Shown here piece by piece: positions 33,566 through 44,576 of a DNA stretch of 64,000 bases. The first letter of the stretch is position 1. Each line of letters starts with the position of its first letter. This DNA is from Dryas octopetala (Eukaryota > Streptophyta > Magnoliopsida > Rosales > Rosaceae). The stretch covers positions 31,887,475 through 31,951,474 of the forward strand of contig OY992832.1 in assembly GCA_963921425.1 (NCBI GenBank), read 5' to 3'. Below the pieces are notes generated by a model. It was given only the letters and a program-made list of their open reading frames with translations. It was not told the DNA's origin and made no database searches. The translations under genes were made by a program, and so were the position numbers.

Positions 33566-36500
33566 ATGTCAGACACAAGCTCTGGCCACCATGTAGACCT
33601 GGAGTCTCAGAAAACAACGGTGTTTCTCATAACCAGTACTACTAGTACCACCCCACCAAGAGATCACTGGCGCTGGATTTTTGTGATCCTCCAAGTCCGC
33701 AAACTCCTCATCTCATCAAGAGCAAGTAAAGCTAACAAGGGTTCTCAATCTCATCTTCCCCAACTCCCATCATCTGATATTCCTTATACTGCTATCAGCA
33801 GCACAGATGATATAGGAGATCAAGCAGTACTAGTAAGTTTAATTTTCTATTTCTTAATTTCCCTTCTCATTTTGGTTCAATGCATGAGAGTATGTATATT
33901 TATTTGGGTCAGTGAATTTATGCAAATTTTGGAAACTGTAGCTCAACCAAATTCTTTTTTCATCTTTCTCACAACTAAGTATGGGTTTCATATATAGTCT
34001 GTTTCAACCAAATGCATCATGCTATTAGAATCTTATGTCTTTAGCTATAACTGAGAGGACTTTCTATATGCTCTGGATCCTTTTTTCTTTTTACCAATAA
34101 ATTGATTTGCAGTTCAAATAACTGTCATTAACTTACGGATACTTGAATTTTTCAGGACTTGGAACTTACAAGGACTACAGAAATTTCACCTGCCTCACCC
34201 GATCAAGTTTCTGGAGATGCCCATTTGAGCGGGGATGGTGATAGTAGTACTACTACTGATGCAAAACTACAGCATGAAAATATTGCCAAGATAGTAAAGG
34301 AGGAGGACTGTGATTCCTTACAGAAGTTTGGAGGCATTCAAGGAATTGCTGAGGCGCTCAATACAGATTTACAGAAGGGAATCCCAGGCGATAAAGAAGA
34401 TGTTTGTTCTCGACGCATAGTCCCTGCACTCTCGACAACACAGGCTCTTGCTCCAAGCTTCTCCAAAATTTTCCTAAAATCTTGCAACAATTACACCATT
34501 TTCCTTCTCTTCCTGTCCGCAGTGCTGTCAATTGGGTTCGGTATCAAGGAGGAAGGCCTGAGAACCGGTTGGTATGAAGGGGCTATCATAATGTTTGTCA
34601 TCAGTATACTTGTGGGTGCACCTTCTATACGTGACTTCTGGCTTGAAAATTCACGGAACCATGCAGTGATGCAAACTGCAGGGATGAGTAGAAAGGTAGT
34701 TGAGGTCTGCAGAGGGGGAAAACTGTGCGATGTATCCATATCCGATGTTGTGTCAGGTGACATAGTGTGCTTGAAACTGGGATCTATAGTTCCTGCTGAT
34801 GGTTTGTTCATTTCTGGTGAATTTTTGGTATTGGATGATGGTATAGAGTCCACCGTTGATGACAAGAGTCCATTTATGTTTTATGGTGCAAAGGTGGTTC
34901 GTGGAAATGGTCGCATGCTCGTTACGTCTGTGGGCATGGACACAGCATGGGGGGAGCTGATGAATCGAGTAGTTCATACTCCTAACAGGGTTCAATTACC
35001 AGCTCAACTTGATAAGGTGAGCACATACATACAAAATACTGGGCTCTCAATCTCCATTCTCATCCTTGTAGTCTTGTTCCTCCGTTTCATGATTGAAAGG
35101 AAAGACAATAGCTCTGGCCTCCCAGAGCTTAAGGGTAAACCAACTGCAAGCAAGGAGATAATGAATGTAATTGAGAAAATTGTCATGAAACCAAATGGGA
35201 AGATTAGTATCTTAATGACGTCACTGGCTTTATTGCTTGTAGGAATAGTAGAAGGAATACCTCTTTTTGTTACACTTGCTATCACTTATTGGAACAAGAA
35301 GACACTACATGGAAAGGCCATTGCTCAAGGAACTTTGGCTTGTGTCACCATGGGCTCTGTCACAACTATTTGCACTGACAAAACTGGTGTGCTGACTTTG
35401 AACTCACTGAAAGTCGAAACGTGCTATATAGGGAACGAAGTCATAGAAAATGATTTTGTTACTGAAATAGACACACATGTTCGTGAAGCGTTGTGCAATG
35501 GAATCAGCACACCACTTCTGATTCCCTCAAGCCCTCGTAGCTCAACAGAGGACCCGCTCCTTCCCTGGGCCACCTCCAATTTGGGGATGGAAATTGAGAT
35601 TTTGAGGCAAAATTGCACCATCCTGAACACCAAAGAATTGAGCAACAATGAGGAAGGCAGTGGAGTACTGATGAAAAAAAGCAGTACTGAAGATGAAGGA
35701 GATTTGTGCTTACACTGGAAAGGACCTGCAACAACAATATTAGCCATGTGTTCACATTACAAAGACAGCAAGGGGACAACAATGGTCATGGATGAACACA
35801 AAAGATTGGCTTTTAACCAAATTATAGAGGGCATGCAGTCCAAACATCTCAAGACCATTGCATTTGCTTACAAGCAGACTGATGTGGCAATGCTTGAAGG
35901 AAACAGCTTAATCCTAATAGGACTGCTAGGTGTGAAGCATACATGTTGCAAAGATATAAGAGAAGCAGTGGAAGCTTGTCAAGAAGCAGGAGTGAACATC
36001 ATACTGGTCTCAGAAGATAATGTGTCAATGCTGGAAAGCATTGCTCTTGCATGTGGGATACTTCCGGACTCAAACAGATTGGTGCTTGGAGGTGAATGTT
36101 TTCGAAACACTGCCAGACAAGAGAGGATGGACATGGTTGATAAAATCTGCGTGATGGGAAACTCTGTTCCTTCTGACAGGCTCCTTTTGGTGCAATGTTT
36201 GAAAGAAAAAGACCATACTGTGGCAATGGTTGGAATCAGAACAAATGAGACTCCAACTCTAAAAGAAGCTGATGTGGGGGTTGCAATGGGGACTTGGAGT
36301 AGTGAAATGGCAAGAGAAAGTTCTGACATTATCATCTGGGATGGCAATTTCAGATTCTTGGTCACGATTATGGAATGCGGAAGATGCATCTACTACAACA
36401 TTCAAAAGTACATCCAACTTGAGCTCACCATGAATATAGCATGGCTGTTGATAACATCCATTACCACAATCTGTATGGGACAGAGTGCGATTACAGCAAT

Positions 36501-37125
36501 TCAATTCTTCTGGGCAAACATGGTTGTGACCCTTCTAGGTGGGCTTGCTCTACTGATGGAGCCACCAACAAAGGAACTAATGCAAAAGTCACCAGTCAGA
36601 CGATCTGAATGTCTTATTAGCAAGGCAATGTGGAGGAACATAGTGAGTCAAGCTTTGTATCAGACTGCCATCTTGGTCACCTTTCAATTCAAAGGGTCAA
36701 CTCTCCCAGGCATCAGCAAGAAGGTTAGTGAGTCCATTGTTTTCAACAGCTTTGTTCTGTGCCAGGTATTTAACCAAGTCAATTCAAGGGAGCTAGAGAA
36801 GAAAAATGTGTTCAGGGGCATACTTCACAACCTATGGTTTTGGGTGGCTGTGGTTGTCACTCTTAATCTGCAGGTGTGTTTTATAGAGATTGCACACATC
36901 CTTGTTGGGAATGCAAGGTTGAATTGGGCACAGTGGGGTGTGTGCATTTCAATTGGGATGTTTTCATGGGCAATTGATTTGGCTGTGAAGTGTGCATCAG
37001 GGGTCATCATGAATGGAGCATTCAGCTCTCATATTGGATCCATTAGTATGACACCCTCTACTATCTCAGAATCCGTTGCTAATCTAGAGCTTCCACTCAT
37101 CAATGGAAATGGGAATTCCACATGA
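33566..37125 (+). CDS. P-type IIB Ca2+-ATPase-like protein, probable pseudoenzyme
   Basis: Exons 33566-33832 and 34156-37125 (phase-0 intron, gtaagt...ttcag) give 1078 aa, near the ACA12/ACA13 length. The N-terminus has a basic/aromatic calmodulin-binding-like helix (DHWRWIFVILQVRKLL, residues 33-48). The whole P-type fold follows: A domain, TM4, P and N domains, C-terminal TM bundle. The phosphorylated Asp is kept (DKTGV, D497) and the N-domain Lys-Gly too (HWKG, 609-612). Other motifs are altered: TGES reads STVD (321-324), PEGLP reads VEGIP (454-458), TGDN reads SEDN (708-711), GDGxNDxP reads GIRTNETP (782-789), and the TM6 Ca2+-ligand Asp is Thr881, though Asn877 remains. An open frame this long with so many catalytic losses suggests a conserved non-pumping protein or a very young relaxed copy. 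ATP-driven Ca2+ export is unlikely. Confidence 0.9.
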
Positions 37126-37431
37126 ATCCCATCTCAATTTTTACCAATATCTCTGCTGTCAGTGTAAGAAGAGGCTTGTAAATTTTTTACACATCTCAGA
37201 AAAGTTTACTAGGAATTATATTTGCCCCAAAGTGTATGTACAGATGTACTATACTAACGACAGCTAGTTTTTCTCCTCTTGAGCTTCCCTTAAAGGCTAA
37301 TAGAGATTGTTCATTTCTAGATTACTGCATTTTTACTAAAGCAAAATTTCTAGTAAAATTCAAGTCAATATTGGAGACTGACATAAGAAATTAATAAAAA
37401 TGCAAAATCAGGAAATTGAACAATCTACTTG

Positions 37432-37467
<36 letters not shown>

Positions 37468-37780
37468 TTTCTCTGAAGAAATATAAACAAACAAAATTGC
37501 ATCTCACCTTAGATAGTGGAGTCAAAGTTTCCGGGTGGCCACTGGTACGATTTGGAGAGTGGAGACAGACTGAATGCAGGGTTAGTCATTAGAGTTTATG
37601 GACTTATGGTTGACCTTTGAAGTCCACAGATCACACATGCAGTACATAATTCAAAACCTTTATATGATGTCGTGTAACCTCAATGTTTGCTTACTCCAAA
37701 ACGCATGTCATTATTTTGTGGTCTGAGAAACGACATGTCATTTACTGAGACACAATGAAAGATTGGAAGCTTTTGTCTTC
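37126..37780. other. ATPase-like gene 3' region and spacer
   Basis: Probable 3' UTR with an aataaa-type signal near 37392. A (TA)n microsatellite lies at 37434-37466. No gene. Confidence 0.55.
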
Positions 37781-37980
37781 AATACTTGTTTTTAATCTTT
37801 GAATTGCTTGGAATTGGAAAATAAATAATAGAGAAGTGAAGAGGGGACTGTTTGCCTTGTGCTGTGCTGCATAAAAGATGGAACCATCCAATAATCGAGC
37901 TCTTCTGTAGCATCCGCAGCTTTCTTGTCTCATTTATGCATGACATTCCATTCCAAACACTCCAAAACAAAACATATATA
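37781..37980 (+). repeat. Upstream part of duplicated block, copy 1 (split by Copia-3)
   Basis: Resembles 45745-45915: both carry ataataga, ctgtgctgcataaaaga-like and ccgcagctttctt segments, then ccattccaaacact and aaaacat. In copy 1 the match breaks at the Copia-3 TSD and resumes after 43400. Confidence 0.75.
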
Positions 37981-38152
37981 TGTTGGTGTGAGTCAACACG
38001 TGTGATTATTGTGTAATTATTAGAATTAATTAGGTGGTTTATTAATTCCTGTATTTTAGTTATAGGCCCATGTATATAAACCACTTTTAGTGGTCTTATT
38101 CAATTAATCAGAAAATATATTGAAAACCCTAAACCTAAGCCTCCTCTGAACA
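37981..38152 (+). repeat. 5' LTR of Copia-3 (172 bp)
   Basis: TGTTGGTGTGAGTCAACACG at the start and CCTCTGAACA at the end. A TATA-like tgtatataaacc lies at about 38072-38083. Confidence 0.95.
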
Positions 38153-38855
38153 TGGTATCAGAGCATGGTTCTCTATCCTACTGGTTTTTTTGAAGAGTTT
38201 TTCCAGAAAAATTCTACTATTCATTGGTCTTCTCTGACAAAATTCTACTGTAGTTCTTTGTAGAGTTGAAAAATTCTACTGTTCCTTGGCAAGCTCCTCT
38301 GCTATCTGACTTTAGCAGCGACGCCACCGGACGCCTGCCACCGTCGCTCGCGGGCCGGACCCCTGCCACCGTCGCGTGCGGCTCACTCTCTGCTGCTGCT
38401 CCACGTCGGTCCCGCGTCCACCATCTCTGTCTCCCTCGTGCGCCTCCGCCCCTGCCTGCGCGCCTCTGTCACACGCGGACCAGCTGTGACGTCTACCTGC
38501 GCGCCCCTGTCACAAGCCGATCAACAGAGACGTCAGCCTGCGCGCCTCCGCCACGCATCAGCAGCCGTCGCCTGGCGATCACGGTGGGACCCGAACCCAT
38601 AATCTCCCGCTCCGCCTGCTCCGTCGCTCGGGTCAACTACCAGCGAGTCGCTCCGCCTCTGCCTGCGCTCCGCCGACCAACCTTGCCCCCTCCCGCCGTC
38701 GACCAACCTTGCGACGCCGACCTGGCCTGTCGCTTGTAGTGGCGGCGCTGTTTTGCTTTTTTGTTTTTTGTTGATTTTCTGTGTGCTTTGTACTGTAGCA
38801 GTGCAGTGGACTGTTCCTCTTTGTGGTTTTTTGGCTGTTTGCTCCACGTGCCATC
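38153..38855 (+). other. Copia-3 leader with PBS and GC-rich segment
   Basis: PBS at 38153-38164, about 150 bases shared in part with the Copia-1 leader (ctctatcctactggttttt), then a GC-rich stretch (38300-38740) rich in cgcctgc/gccgtcgc phrases. The 157-codon ORF across 38266-38739 is Pro/Ser/Arg-rich low complexity and is not treated as a gene. Confidence 0.7.
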
Positions 38856-41800
38856 ATGTCTCAAACACAAACACCTCCCTCTAGTCCTGGAGGCTCGAAC
38901 GGAAATAAGAACAAAGATGTGGTTAACTCCAAACTGCCGTTGCCTGCTCTTCCTCCGTTAAGCTCTCAGGATGTGTCATCACTTGTCTCACCCGAGAAAC
39001 TTGATGGCTCGAATTATATTGATTGGGCTCTCATTGTGCAAAATAAAATTAGAGGTCGAAAACGGTGGGGTTTTATCACAGGAACACGAGCAGCTCCAGA
39101 AGATGTGAATTCGGATGAGTTTGAAACATGGGAGGATGAGAATTGCATGGTCAAGTCTTGGCTTCTTGATGCTATGACCAAAGAAGTCCGTTCTCTCTTT
39201 ATTCGACTACCGACGGCGAAGGACATCTGGGACGCGGCCAAACAGACTTATACAGTGAGCCAAGATGCTTCCAAAGCCTACCAACTCCATTGTGAGGTAA
39301 TCTCTGTACGTCAAAATGGTGGATCTATTATTTCCTATTTTGGCAAGCTACAAAAACTTTGGCAGGATATTGATGCAATTGAACCTTGCATTATGGATTA
39401 TGCGAGTGATGTTGAAAAATATACCACTATGATTAACTCTCAGAGATTATACATGTTTCTAGCTGGTTTGGATTCTCATCTAGATGGAGTTCGGGGTCGT
39501 ATTCTTGCCATGTCTCCTCTGCCTAAATTACAGGCGGCCTATGCAATTGTGTGCTCCGAGGCTAATCGGCAAGAAGCTATGATGGGGGGTACTGATGGAG
39601 CGGTCGCTATGGCGGCCCGAAAATTCTCCAATAAAGATGCTAAGAAACCTGACCGGAAGTGCACTCACTGTGGGGGTACAACTCATATGGTCGAAAAATG
39701 CTTTAAGCTTCATGGCTATCCAGAGTGGCATCCGAAGGGAATGAAAGCTTCTTCTTCTTCTAATCCGAAGGTTGATAACTCAAGCTCCAGGGTGAACTCT
39801 GTTAGTTCCTCCAGCTTTGTTGCCAAGTCAGGTATCTCTAACTCTGTTTTGAGTACTTCTGCTTGTACTAGTAATGGTGCATGGATAATTGATACAGGTG
39901 CTACGGATCATATGACTTCTGATCGTTATGTTTTTAGTCATTTTTCATCTGTCTGTCCTAAACCAGTTATTGTTAATGCTAATGGGGTGTCATCTCCTGT
40001 TCTAGGGGGCGGCACGGTCTCCTTCTCCTCTGTTTTATCCTTGCATAATGTGCTGTTTGTTCCTTCCCTAAATTGTAATCTTATTTCTGTTAGTCAACTA
40101 ACCAAAACTCATAATTGTGTGGCCACATTCTTTCCTACTCATTGTGTTTTCCAGGACATTCATACCAAGGAGAAGATTGGCAGTGGTAGAAAGAGTGGTG
40201 GTTTGTACTATCTGGATAATGGGGTTTCCGCTTCAGACAGTAGTGGCATTGTGCGTTTAGTTCGTGATGGTTCCTCAGAAAATAAGAAGGAGATCTGGTT
40301 GTGGCATCGCCGACTTGGTCATCCTTCCTTTAGTTATCTTCGACGTTTATTTCCCTCGTTATTTCTTGGTTTAAACATTTCCGTTTTTAATTGTGAAGTT
40401 TGTGTGTTGGCCAAAAGCCATCGTTCCGTGTTTCCTTCTTGTGATAAACGTATGGATGTTCCTTTTGCTTTAGTACACTCGGATGTTTGGGGTCCTGCCC
40501 CATGTGTTACACATAAAGGAATGAGATGGTTTGTGACTTTTATTGATGATTGTACTCGAATGACTTGGGTTTATCTTCTGAAACATAAAAGTGATGTGTG
40601 TGCTGTTTTTCGCCTTTTTCATAAAATGGTTCTCACCCAGTTTGCCTGTCCTATTAAAGTTTTGCGCTCTGATAATGGCGGTGAGTTCGTTAATACTGAG
40701 TTGACTCAGTATTTTGCTTCTACGGGGATTCTTCATCAGACTTCTTGTGCTCATTCTCCACAACAAAATGGGGTTGCTGAACGCAAAAATCGGCATTTAT
40801 TGGAAGTCACTCGGTCCCTTCTTCTGGGTGGTCACGTGCCATCTTTACTCTGGGGTGATGCTTTGAGTTCGGCTGTCTATCTGATTAATCGGACCCCGTC
40901 TAGTGTTCTTGACTTTCGGCGACCGTTGGATGTTCTCTCAGATTTTGTCTCTTTACCAGGTATCCTTCATTTGGAACCCAGGGTTTTTGGGTGTGTTGCT
41001 TTTGTCCATTTACATTCTCATCAGCGATCTAAGCTCGCATCTCGGGCCTTGGAGTGTGTATTTGTTGGTTATGGTCCATCCCAGAAGGGGTATCGGTGCT
41101 ATCATCCCTCTACTCAGCGCTTCTATGTCTCTATGGATGTCACTTTTCATGAACATCAACCTTTTTATTCTCCACGTCCACTGGATTCTACCCTTCAGGG
41201 GGAGGTTTCTAGTGAAGTGCAGAATCGAGATGATGTGTTGTTTTTTGATAAGTTTGGTTATGGGAGTAGTAGTGAGGAAGAGTCAGAACAGACTGCTGAT
41301 CACCCAGTGTCTGAGGATGAGACTGAGGATGCAGAAATTACTGAAGATGATACTGAGGATATGGTAGGACAAGAACCTACAAATTCTGAGCCTGAGGAGT
41401 CACCACTCCATGATAGTACCGCCATCTCTCCTACTCCATTGAATCAATCTTCTTCATCCATTGAGGTAACAAACAATACTCTTGATTCACATTCTGGTTC
41501 AGATCTTGTTTCTAATGCTTCTAAATTTACACTCCCTCCTCGGTCTAACCGAGGACAACCACCAGCTAAATATGAGCCAGATCCAAATGCCAAAGTTAGG
41601 TACTCAATTAATAACCATGTGTCATCTGTTAGGCTGTCAAAGTCATATGAATCGTATGTTCTGCAATTATCTTCTGTTTCTATTCCTAGTAGATTGCAGG
41701 ATGCTCTTGCAGATTCTAGATGGACCAAAGCTATGGCTGAAGAAATGGCGGCATTACAGAAGAATTCAACCTGGGAGTTGGTTTCTCTACCTAAGGGGAA

Positions 41801-43220
41801 GAAGACAGTTGGATGCAGATGGGTGTTTGCAGTCAAACACAAAGCTGATGGATCAGTTGAAAGGTATAAGGCAAGGTTGGTAGCAAAGGGGTATACACAG
41901 TCTTATGGCATAGACTACTTGGAGACGTTTGCTCCAGTGGCCAAGTTAAACACAGTACGGGTTCTGTTGTCTTTGGCTGCTAACAAAGATTGGCCACTTC
42001 TTCAGTTTGATGTAAAGAATGCTTTTCTCCATGGTGATTTGACTGAAGAAGTATACATGGATCCTCCTCCAGGTATACCAGAGTTTGATAATACAAGATT
42101 GGTGTGTAGACTGAAAAAGTCTTTATATGGTCTTAAACAATCTCCGAGAGCCTGGTTTGGGAGATTCACCCGTGCGATGAAGAACTATGGTTATCGGCAG
42201 AGTAATTTTGATCATACTTTGTTCCTAAAGAAAAGGGGGAAGAAGATTACTGCTCTTATTATTTACGTTGATGATATGGTTCTGACTGGAGATGATTATG
42301 AGGAAATCTCTAATTTGCAGAGGTACTTGTCTCAAGAGTTTGAAATGAAACAGCTGGGGGACTTGAAGTTCTTTCTTGGGATAGAAGTGGCTCGGTCTAA
42401 ACATGGCATATTCCTATCTCAAAGGAAATATGTTTTAGACTTGTTGTCTGAAACTGGTATGCTTGGGTGTAAGCCAGCTGTCACTCCTATGGAGCAAAAT
42501 CATAGACTTTTTGAGTGTTTGGGGGCTTTGCCTGCAGATAAGGGGCGATATCAGAGACTTGTTGGAAGATTGATATATTTGTCTCACACTAGACCTGACA
42601 TTGCTTATGCGGTTAGTGTAGTAAGCCAGTTTATGCATGCCCCGTGCAAACCTCATATGGATGCTGTGGAGCGAATTTTACAGTATCTAAAATCTGCACC
42701 TGGTAAAGGATTGTTGTTTGCTAATCATGGTCATGTAAATGTTGAAGGTTTTTCTGATGCAGACTGGGGAGGTTCAGCAGATGATAGAAGGTCTACCTCA
42801 GGCTATTTTACCTTTGTAGGAGGAAATTTGGTGACTTGGAGAAGTAAGAAGCAATCAGTTGTATCTAGGTCAAGTGCAGAGGCTGAATACAGAGGTATGG
42901 CACTTGGAGTAGTCGAACTTTTGTGGTTGAGACATTTATTGACTGATTTAGGATGTCCACCCACCAAACCTATGGACTTGTTTTGTGATAACAAATCTGC
43001 TATTGATATAGCACATAATCCTGTTCAGCATGATAGAACAAAACACATTGAGATTGATCGACACTTCATCAAAGAGAAACTTGAAGCGAAGATTATTAAC
43101 TTTCCATTTGTGAAGTCCGAAGATCAGCTTGCAGATGTGTTGACCAAGGCTGTGGCAAATCGGGTGTTTTTGGACTCACTAGACAAGTTGGGCATGTGCG
43201 ATATATATGCACCAACTTGA
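38856..43220 (+). CDS. Copia gag-pol polyprotein (1454 aa), intact
   Basis: Start at ATG 38856 (MSQTQTPPSSPGG); the frame is open a little further upstream but without ATG. Domains: gag (residues about 45-250; LDGSNYIDWALIVQNKI), zinc knuckle CX2CX4HX4C (C269, C272, H277, C282), protease DTG at 346-348, GAG-pre-integrase HRRLGHPSF, integrase D543, D606 and E642 (D-D35-E spacing), an acidic variable linker, reverse transcriptase with YVDDM (1137-1141), and RNase H with SDADWGG and SRSSAEAEY. It ends DIYAPT immediately before the polypurine tract. Every hallmark of a working Copia element is present, with no stop or frameshift. Products act in cytoplasmic particles and nuclear integration. Confidence 0.96.
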   Translation: MSQTQTPPSSPGGSNGNKNKDVVNSKLPLPALPPLSSQDVSSLVSPEKLDGSNYIDWALIVQNKIRGRKRWGFITGTRAAPEDVNSDEFETWEDENCMVKSWLLDAMTKEVRSLFIRLPTAKDIWDAAKQTYTVSQDASKAYQLHCEVISVRQNGGSIISYFGKLQKLWQDIDAIEPCIMDYASDVEKYTTMINSQRLYMFLAGLDSHLDGVRGRILAMSPLPKLQAAYAIVCSEANRQEAMMGGTDGAVAMAARKFSNKDAKKPDRKCTHCGGTTHMVEKCFKLHGYPEWHPKGMKASSSSNPKVDNSSSRVNSVSSSSFVAKSGISNSVLSTSACTSNGAWIIDTGATDHMTSDRYVFSHFSSVCPKPVIVNANGVSSPVLGGGTVSFSSVLSLHNVLFVPSLNCNLISVSQLTKTHNCVATFFPTHCVFQDIHTKEKIGSGRKSGGLYYLDNGVSASDSSGIVRLVRDGSSENKKEIWLWHRRLGHPSFSYLRRLFPSLFLGLNISVFNCEVCVLAKSHRSVFPSCDKRMDVPFALVHSDVWGPAPCVTHKGMRWFVTFIDDCTRMTWVYLLKHKSDVCAVFRLFHKMVLTQFACPIKVLRSDNGGEFVNTELTQYFASTGILHQTSCAHSPQQNGVAERKNRHLLEVTRSLLLGGHVPSLLWGDALSSAVYLINRTPSSVLDFRRPLDVLSDFVSLPGILHLEPRVFGCVAFVHLHSHQRSKLASRALECVFVGYGPSQKGYRCYHPSTQRFYVSMDVTFHEHQPFYSPRPLDSTLQGEVSSEVQNRDDVLFFDKFGYGSSSEEESEQTADHPVSEDETEDAEITEDDTEDMVGQEPTNSEPEESPLHDSTAISPTPLNQSSSSIEVTNNTLDSHSGSDLVSNASKFTLPPRSNRGQPPAKYEPDPNAKVRYSINNHVSSVRLSKSYESYVLQLSSVSIPSRLQDALADSRWTKAMAEEMAALQKNSTWELVSLPKGKKTVGCRWVFAVKHKADGSVERYKARLVAKGYTQSYGIDYLETFAPVAKLNTVRVLLSLAANKDWPLLQFDVKNAFLHGDLTEEVYMDPPPGIPEFDNTRLVCRLKKSLYGLKQSPRAWFGRFTRAMKNYGYRQSNFDHTLFLKKRGKKITALIIYVDDMVLTGDDYEEISNLQRYLSQEFEMKQLGDLKFFLGIEVARSKHGIFLSQRKYVLDLLSETGMLGCKPAVTPMEQNHRLFECLGALPADKGRYQRLVGRLIYLSHTRPDIAYAVSVVSQFMHAPCKPHMDAVERILQYLKSAPGKGLLFANHGHVNVEGFSDADWGGSADDRRSTSGYFTFVGGNLVTWRSKKQSVVSRSSAEAEYRGMALGVVELLWLRHLLTDLGCPPTKPMDLFCDNKSAIDIAHNPVQHDRTKHIEIDRHFIKEKLEAKIINFPFVKSEDQLADVLTKAVANRVFLDSLDKLGMCDIYAPT

Positions 43221-43227
43221 GGGGGAG

Positions 43228-43399
43228 TGTTGGTGTGAGTCAACACGTGTGATTATTGTGTAATTATTAGAATTAATTAGGTGGTTTATTAATTCCTGTA
43301 TTTTAGTTATAGGCCCATGTATATAAACCACTTTTAGTGGTCTTATTCAATTAATCAGAAAATATATTGAAAACCCTAAACCTAAGCCTCCTCTGAACA
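43228..43399 (+). repeat. 3' LTR of Copia-3 (172 bp)
   Basis: Read by eye as identical to the 5' LTR at 37981-38152. Confidence 0.95.
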
Positions 43400-44049
43400 A
43401 TATATATATATATATATACATATATACATGGATTGATAGAGAGAGAATGTTTTAGTCTTTGTGAATTGTGATCATACATATATAATTGTTCACACCGCCC
43501 CCACATTCTCTTCCTTTTTTTTCTTCACAAAAACTAATCAAGTGAAAAATATGGAGGAAAAGAAATTTAAAAAGGGGGAAAATATACCCACCAAAGGTAA
43601 AGAGAGCTTTTTGGGACAGAGAGCATCATCCAAGGCTTACAAGCTATTATGCCTCCAAACACAAAGTTCCATGTGGTGGCTAGTTTCAACATTCTTCTTG
43701 GACTTTTCTCCAAAACCCTTTTCTCCTTTAGAAAATAGAATTGCCTCATTGCCTCTGTCTCACCCCCCACATACACTAAACAAACAAACTCCCTTAGATT
43801 TGGCCACACAACCCCTTCTGTTTGGACTTTTCAGCTTCTCTGCCGATTCTCAGTCCTTTCTTGAATCACTTGGAATTTCATCGAAAGACTAAAACCACTT
43901 ATTAAATTGATCCAAGCTAGTAAACTTATCCTATACATTATACATGAAAGCTGCTAGCTATTTAAGACTCCATAGAGTTAGAGGTCATTCCACCATACCA
44001 TTCCAATTTTGAAGCTAGAACACTTGCACATATATAGTATAGTACTAGT

Positions 44050-44050
<1 letters not shown>

Positions 44051-44084
<34 letters not shown>

Positions 44085-44094
44085 GTTTCTGATC
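44051..44094. repeat. (ACT)n microsatellite in 5' UTR
   Basis: About 13 ACT units directly upstream of the start codon at 44100. The paralogue has only two or three units at the same place. Confidence 0.92.
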
Positions 44095-44099
44095 ATCAA

Positions 44100-44576
44100 A
44101 TGGATATAAGGGAAAGGCATGATGGCAGAGTTGTCATTCATTCCTCGATTGCTCTGTTGCAGGAAAGGTTTAGAGAGCTGCAGAGAGTGAAGGCAATGAG
44201 AGAGGAGAGAGAGAGTTTGAGAATGCTAGCTCTCTCCCATCAACCAAAGCAGTGCCAGTACTTAAGGTTGTTTTTCCACCCTGATCAAGATGATGATGAT
44301 CATGATCATCATCTTGTGCTTCCTCAAGATGATCATAAGTCAGCATCCAGAGTTTCTCTGTCGCTGTGGCCAACATTGAAGATGAAGCATGATCATGATC
44401 AGGACTACACATATAGGAATAAGAAGAGGAAGAGGAGCATTGAGATGACGCCGCTGTTGATCAACTTATGTCCCACAGTCACAGACAGTGATAAGTTAAA
44501 CACTAGTTGTTCAAATATGTTACAAGATTATTCTGATTGTGACTCTAATCATGTAGATACTTCTCTTCATCTGTAA
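44100..44576 (+). CDS. Small plant protein of unknown function, tandem copy 1 (158 aa)
   Basis: Single exon. Residues 1-40 (MDIRERHDGRVVIHSSIALL, then a charged helix QERFRELQRVKAMREERE) are nearly identical to the neighbour at 46738-47244 and probably form a short coiled coil. The middle is variable and Asp/His-rich (runs of D and H near residues 60-75), with a basic KKRKR patch near residue 106 that could act in nuclear import. Shared again are PLLIN and the C-terminal DTSLHL. No catalytic motif, signal peptide or membrane segment. Strong conservation of both ends and of the 5' leader supports a real gene. The family is not recognised by name. Copia-3 sits about 700 bp upstream, inside what was its distal promoter. 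Confidence 0.82.
   Translation: MDIRERHDGRVVIHSSIALLQERFRELQRVKAMREERESLRMLALSHQPKQCQYLRLFFHPDQDDDDHDHHLVLPQDDHKSASRVSLSLWPTLKMKHDHDQDYTYRNKKRKRSIEMTPLLINLCPTVTDSDKLNTSCSNMLQDYSDCDSNHVDTSLHL

Larger units (their letters stand above)
37981..43399 (+). mobile_element. Copia-3: complete, intact Ty1/Copia retrotransposon
   Basis: LTRs 37981-38152 and 43228-43399 appear identical over 172 bp. TSD ATATA lies at 37976-37980 and 43400-43404, although the site is an AT repeat. PBS tggtatcagagc starts at 38153 and the polypurine tract (ttgagggggag) ends at 43227. The single gag-pol ORF has no stop. This is the only copy here with gag, so it could be autonomous and could supply gag to Copia-1 and Copia-2 relatives (inference). 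Confidence 0.96.
43400..44576 (+). repeat. Duplicated block, copy 1 (proximal promoter and gene)
   Basis: Matches 46010-47244: cacaccgccc-cacattct, gtgaaaaata, ccttctttgg-type leader sequence, cttagagttagaggtcatt, gcatatatagtatagtacta, then the coding region. A (CTA)n microsatellite (44051-44094) is expanded in copy 1 just before the ATG. Confidence 0.8.

Noticed and set aside
38266-38739. 157-codon ORF in the Copia-3 leader
   Set aside because: Low-complexity Pro/Arg/Ser sequence in a GC-rich leader, with no counterpart in the other copies.
43461-43892. 143-codon ORF upstream of the first small gene
   Set aside because: It lies in the duplicated 5' region, but the equivalent frame is not kept in copy 2, so it is leader/promoter sequence.
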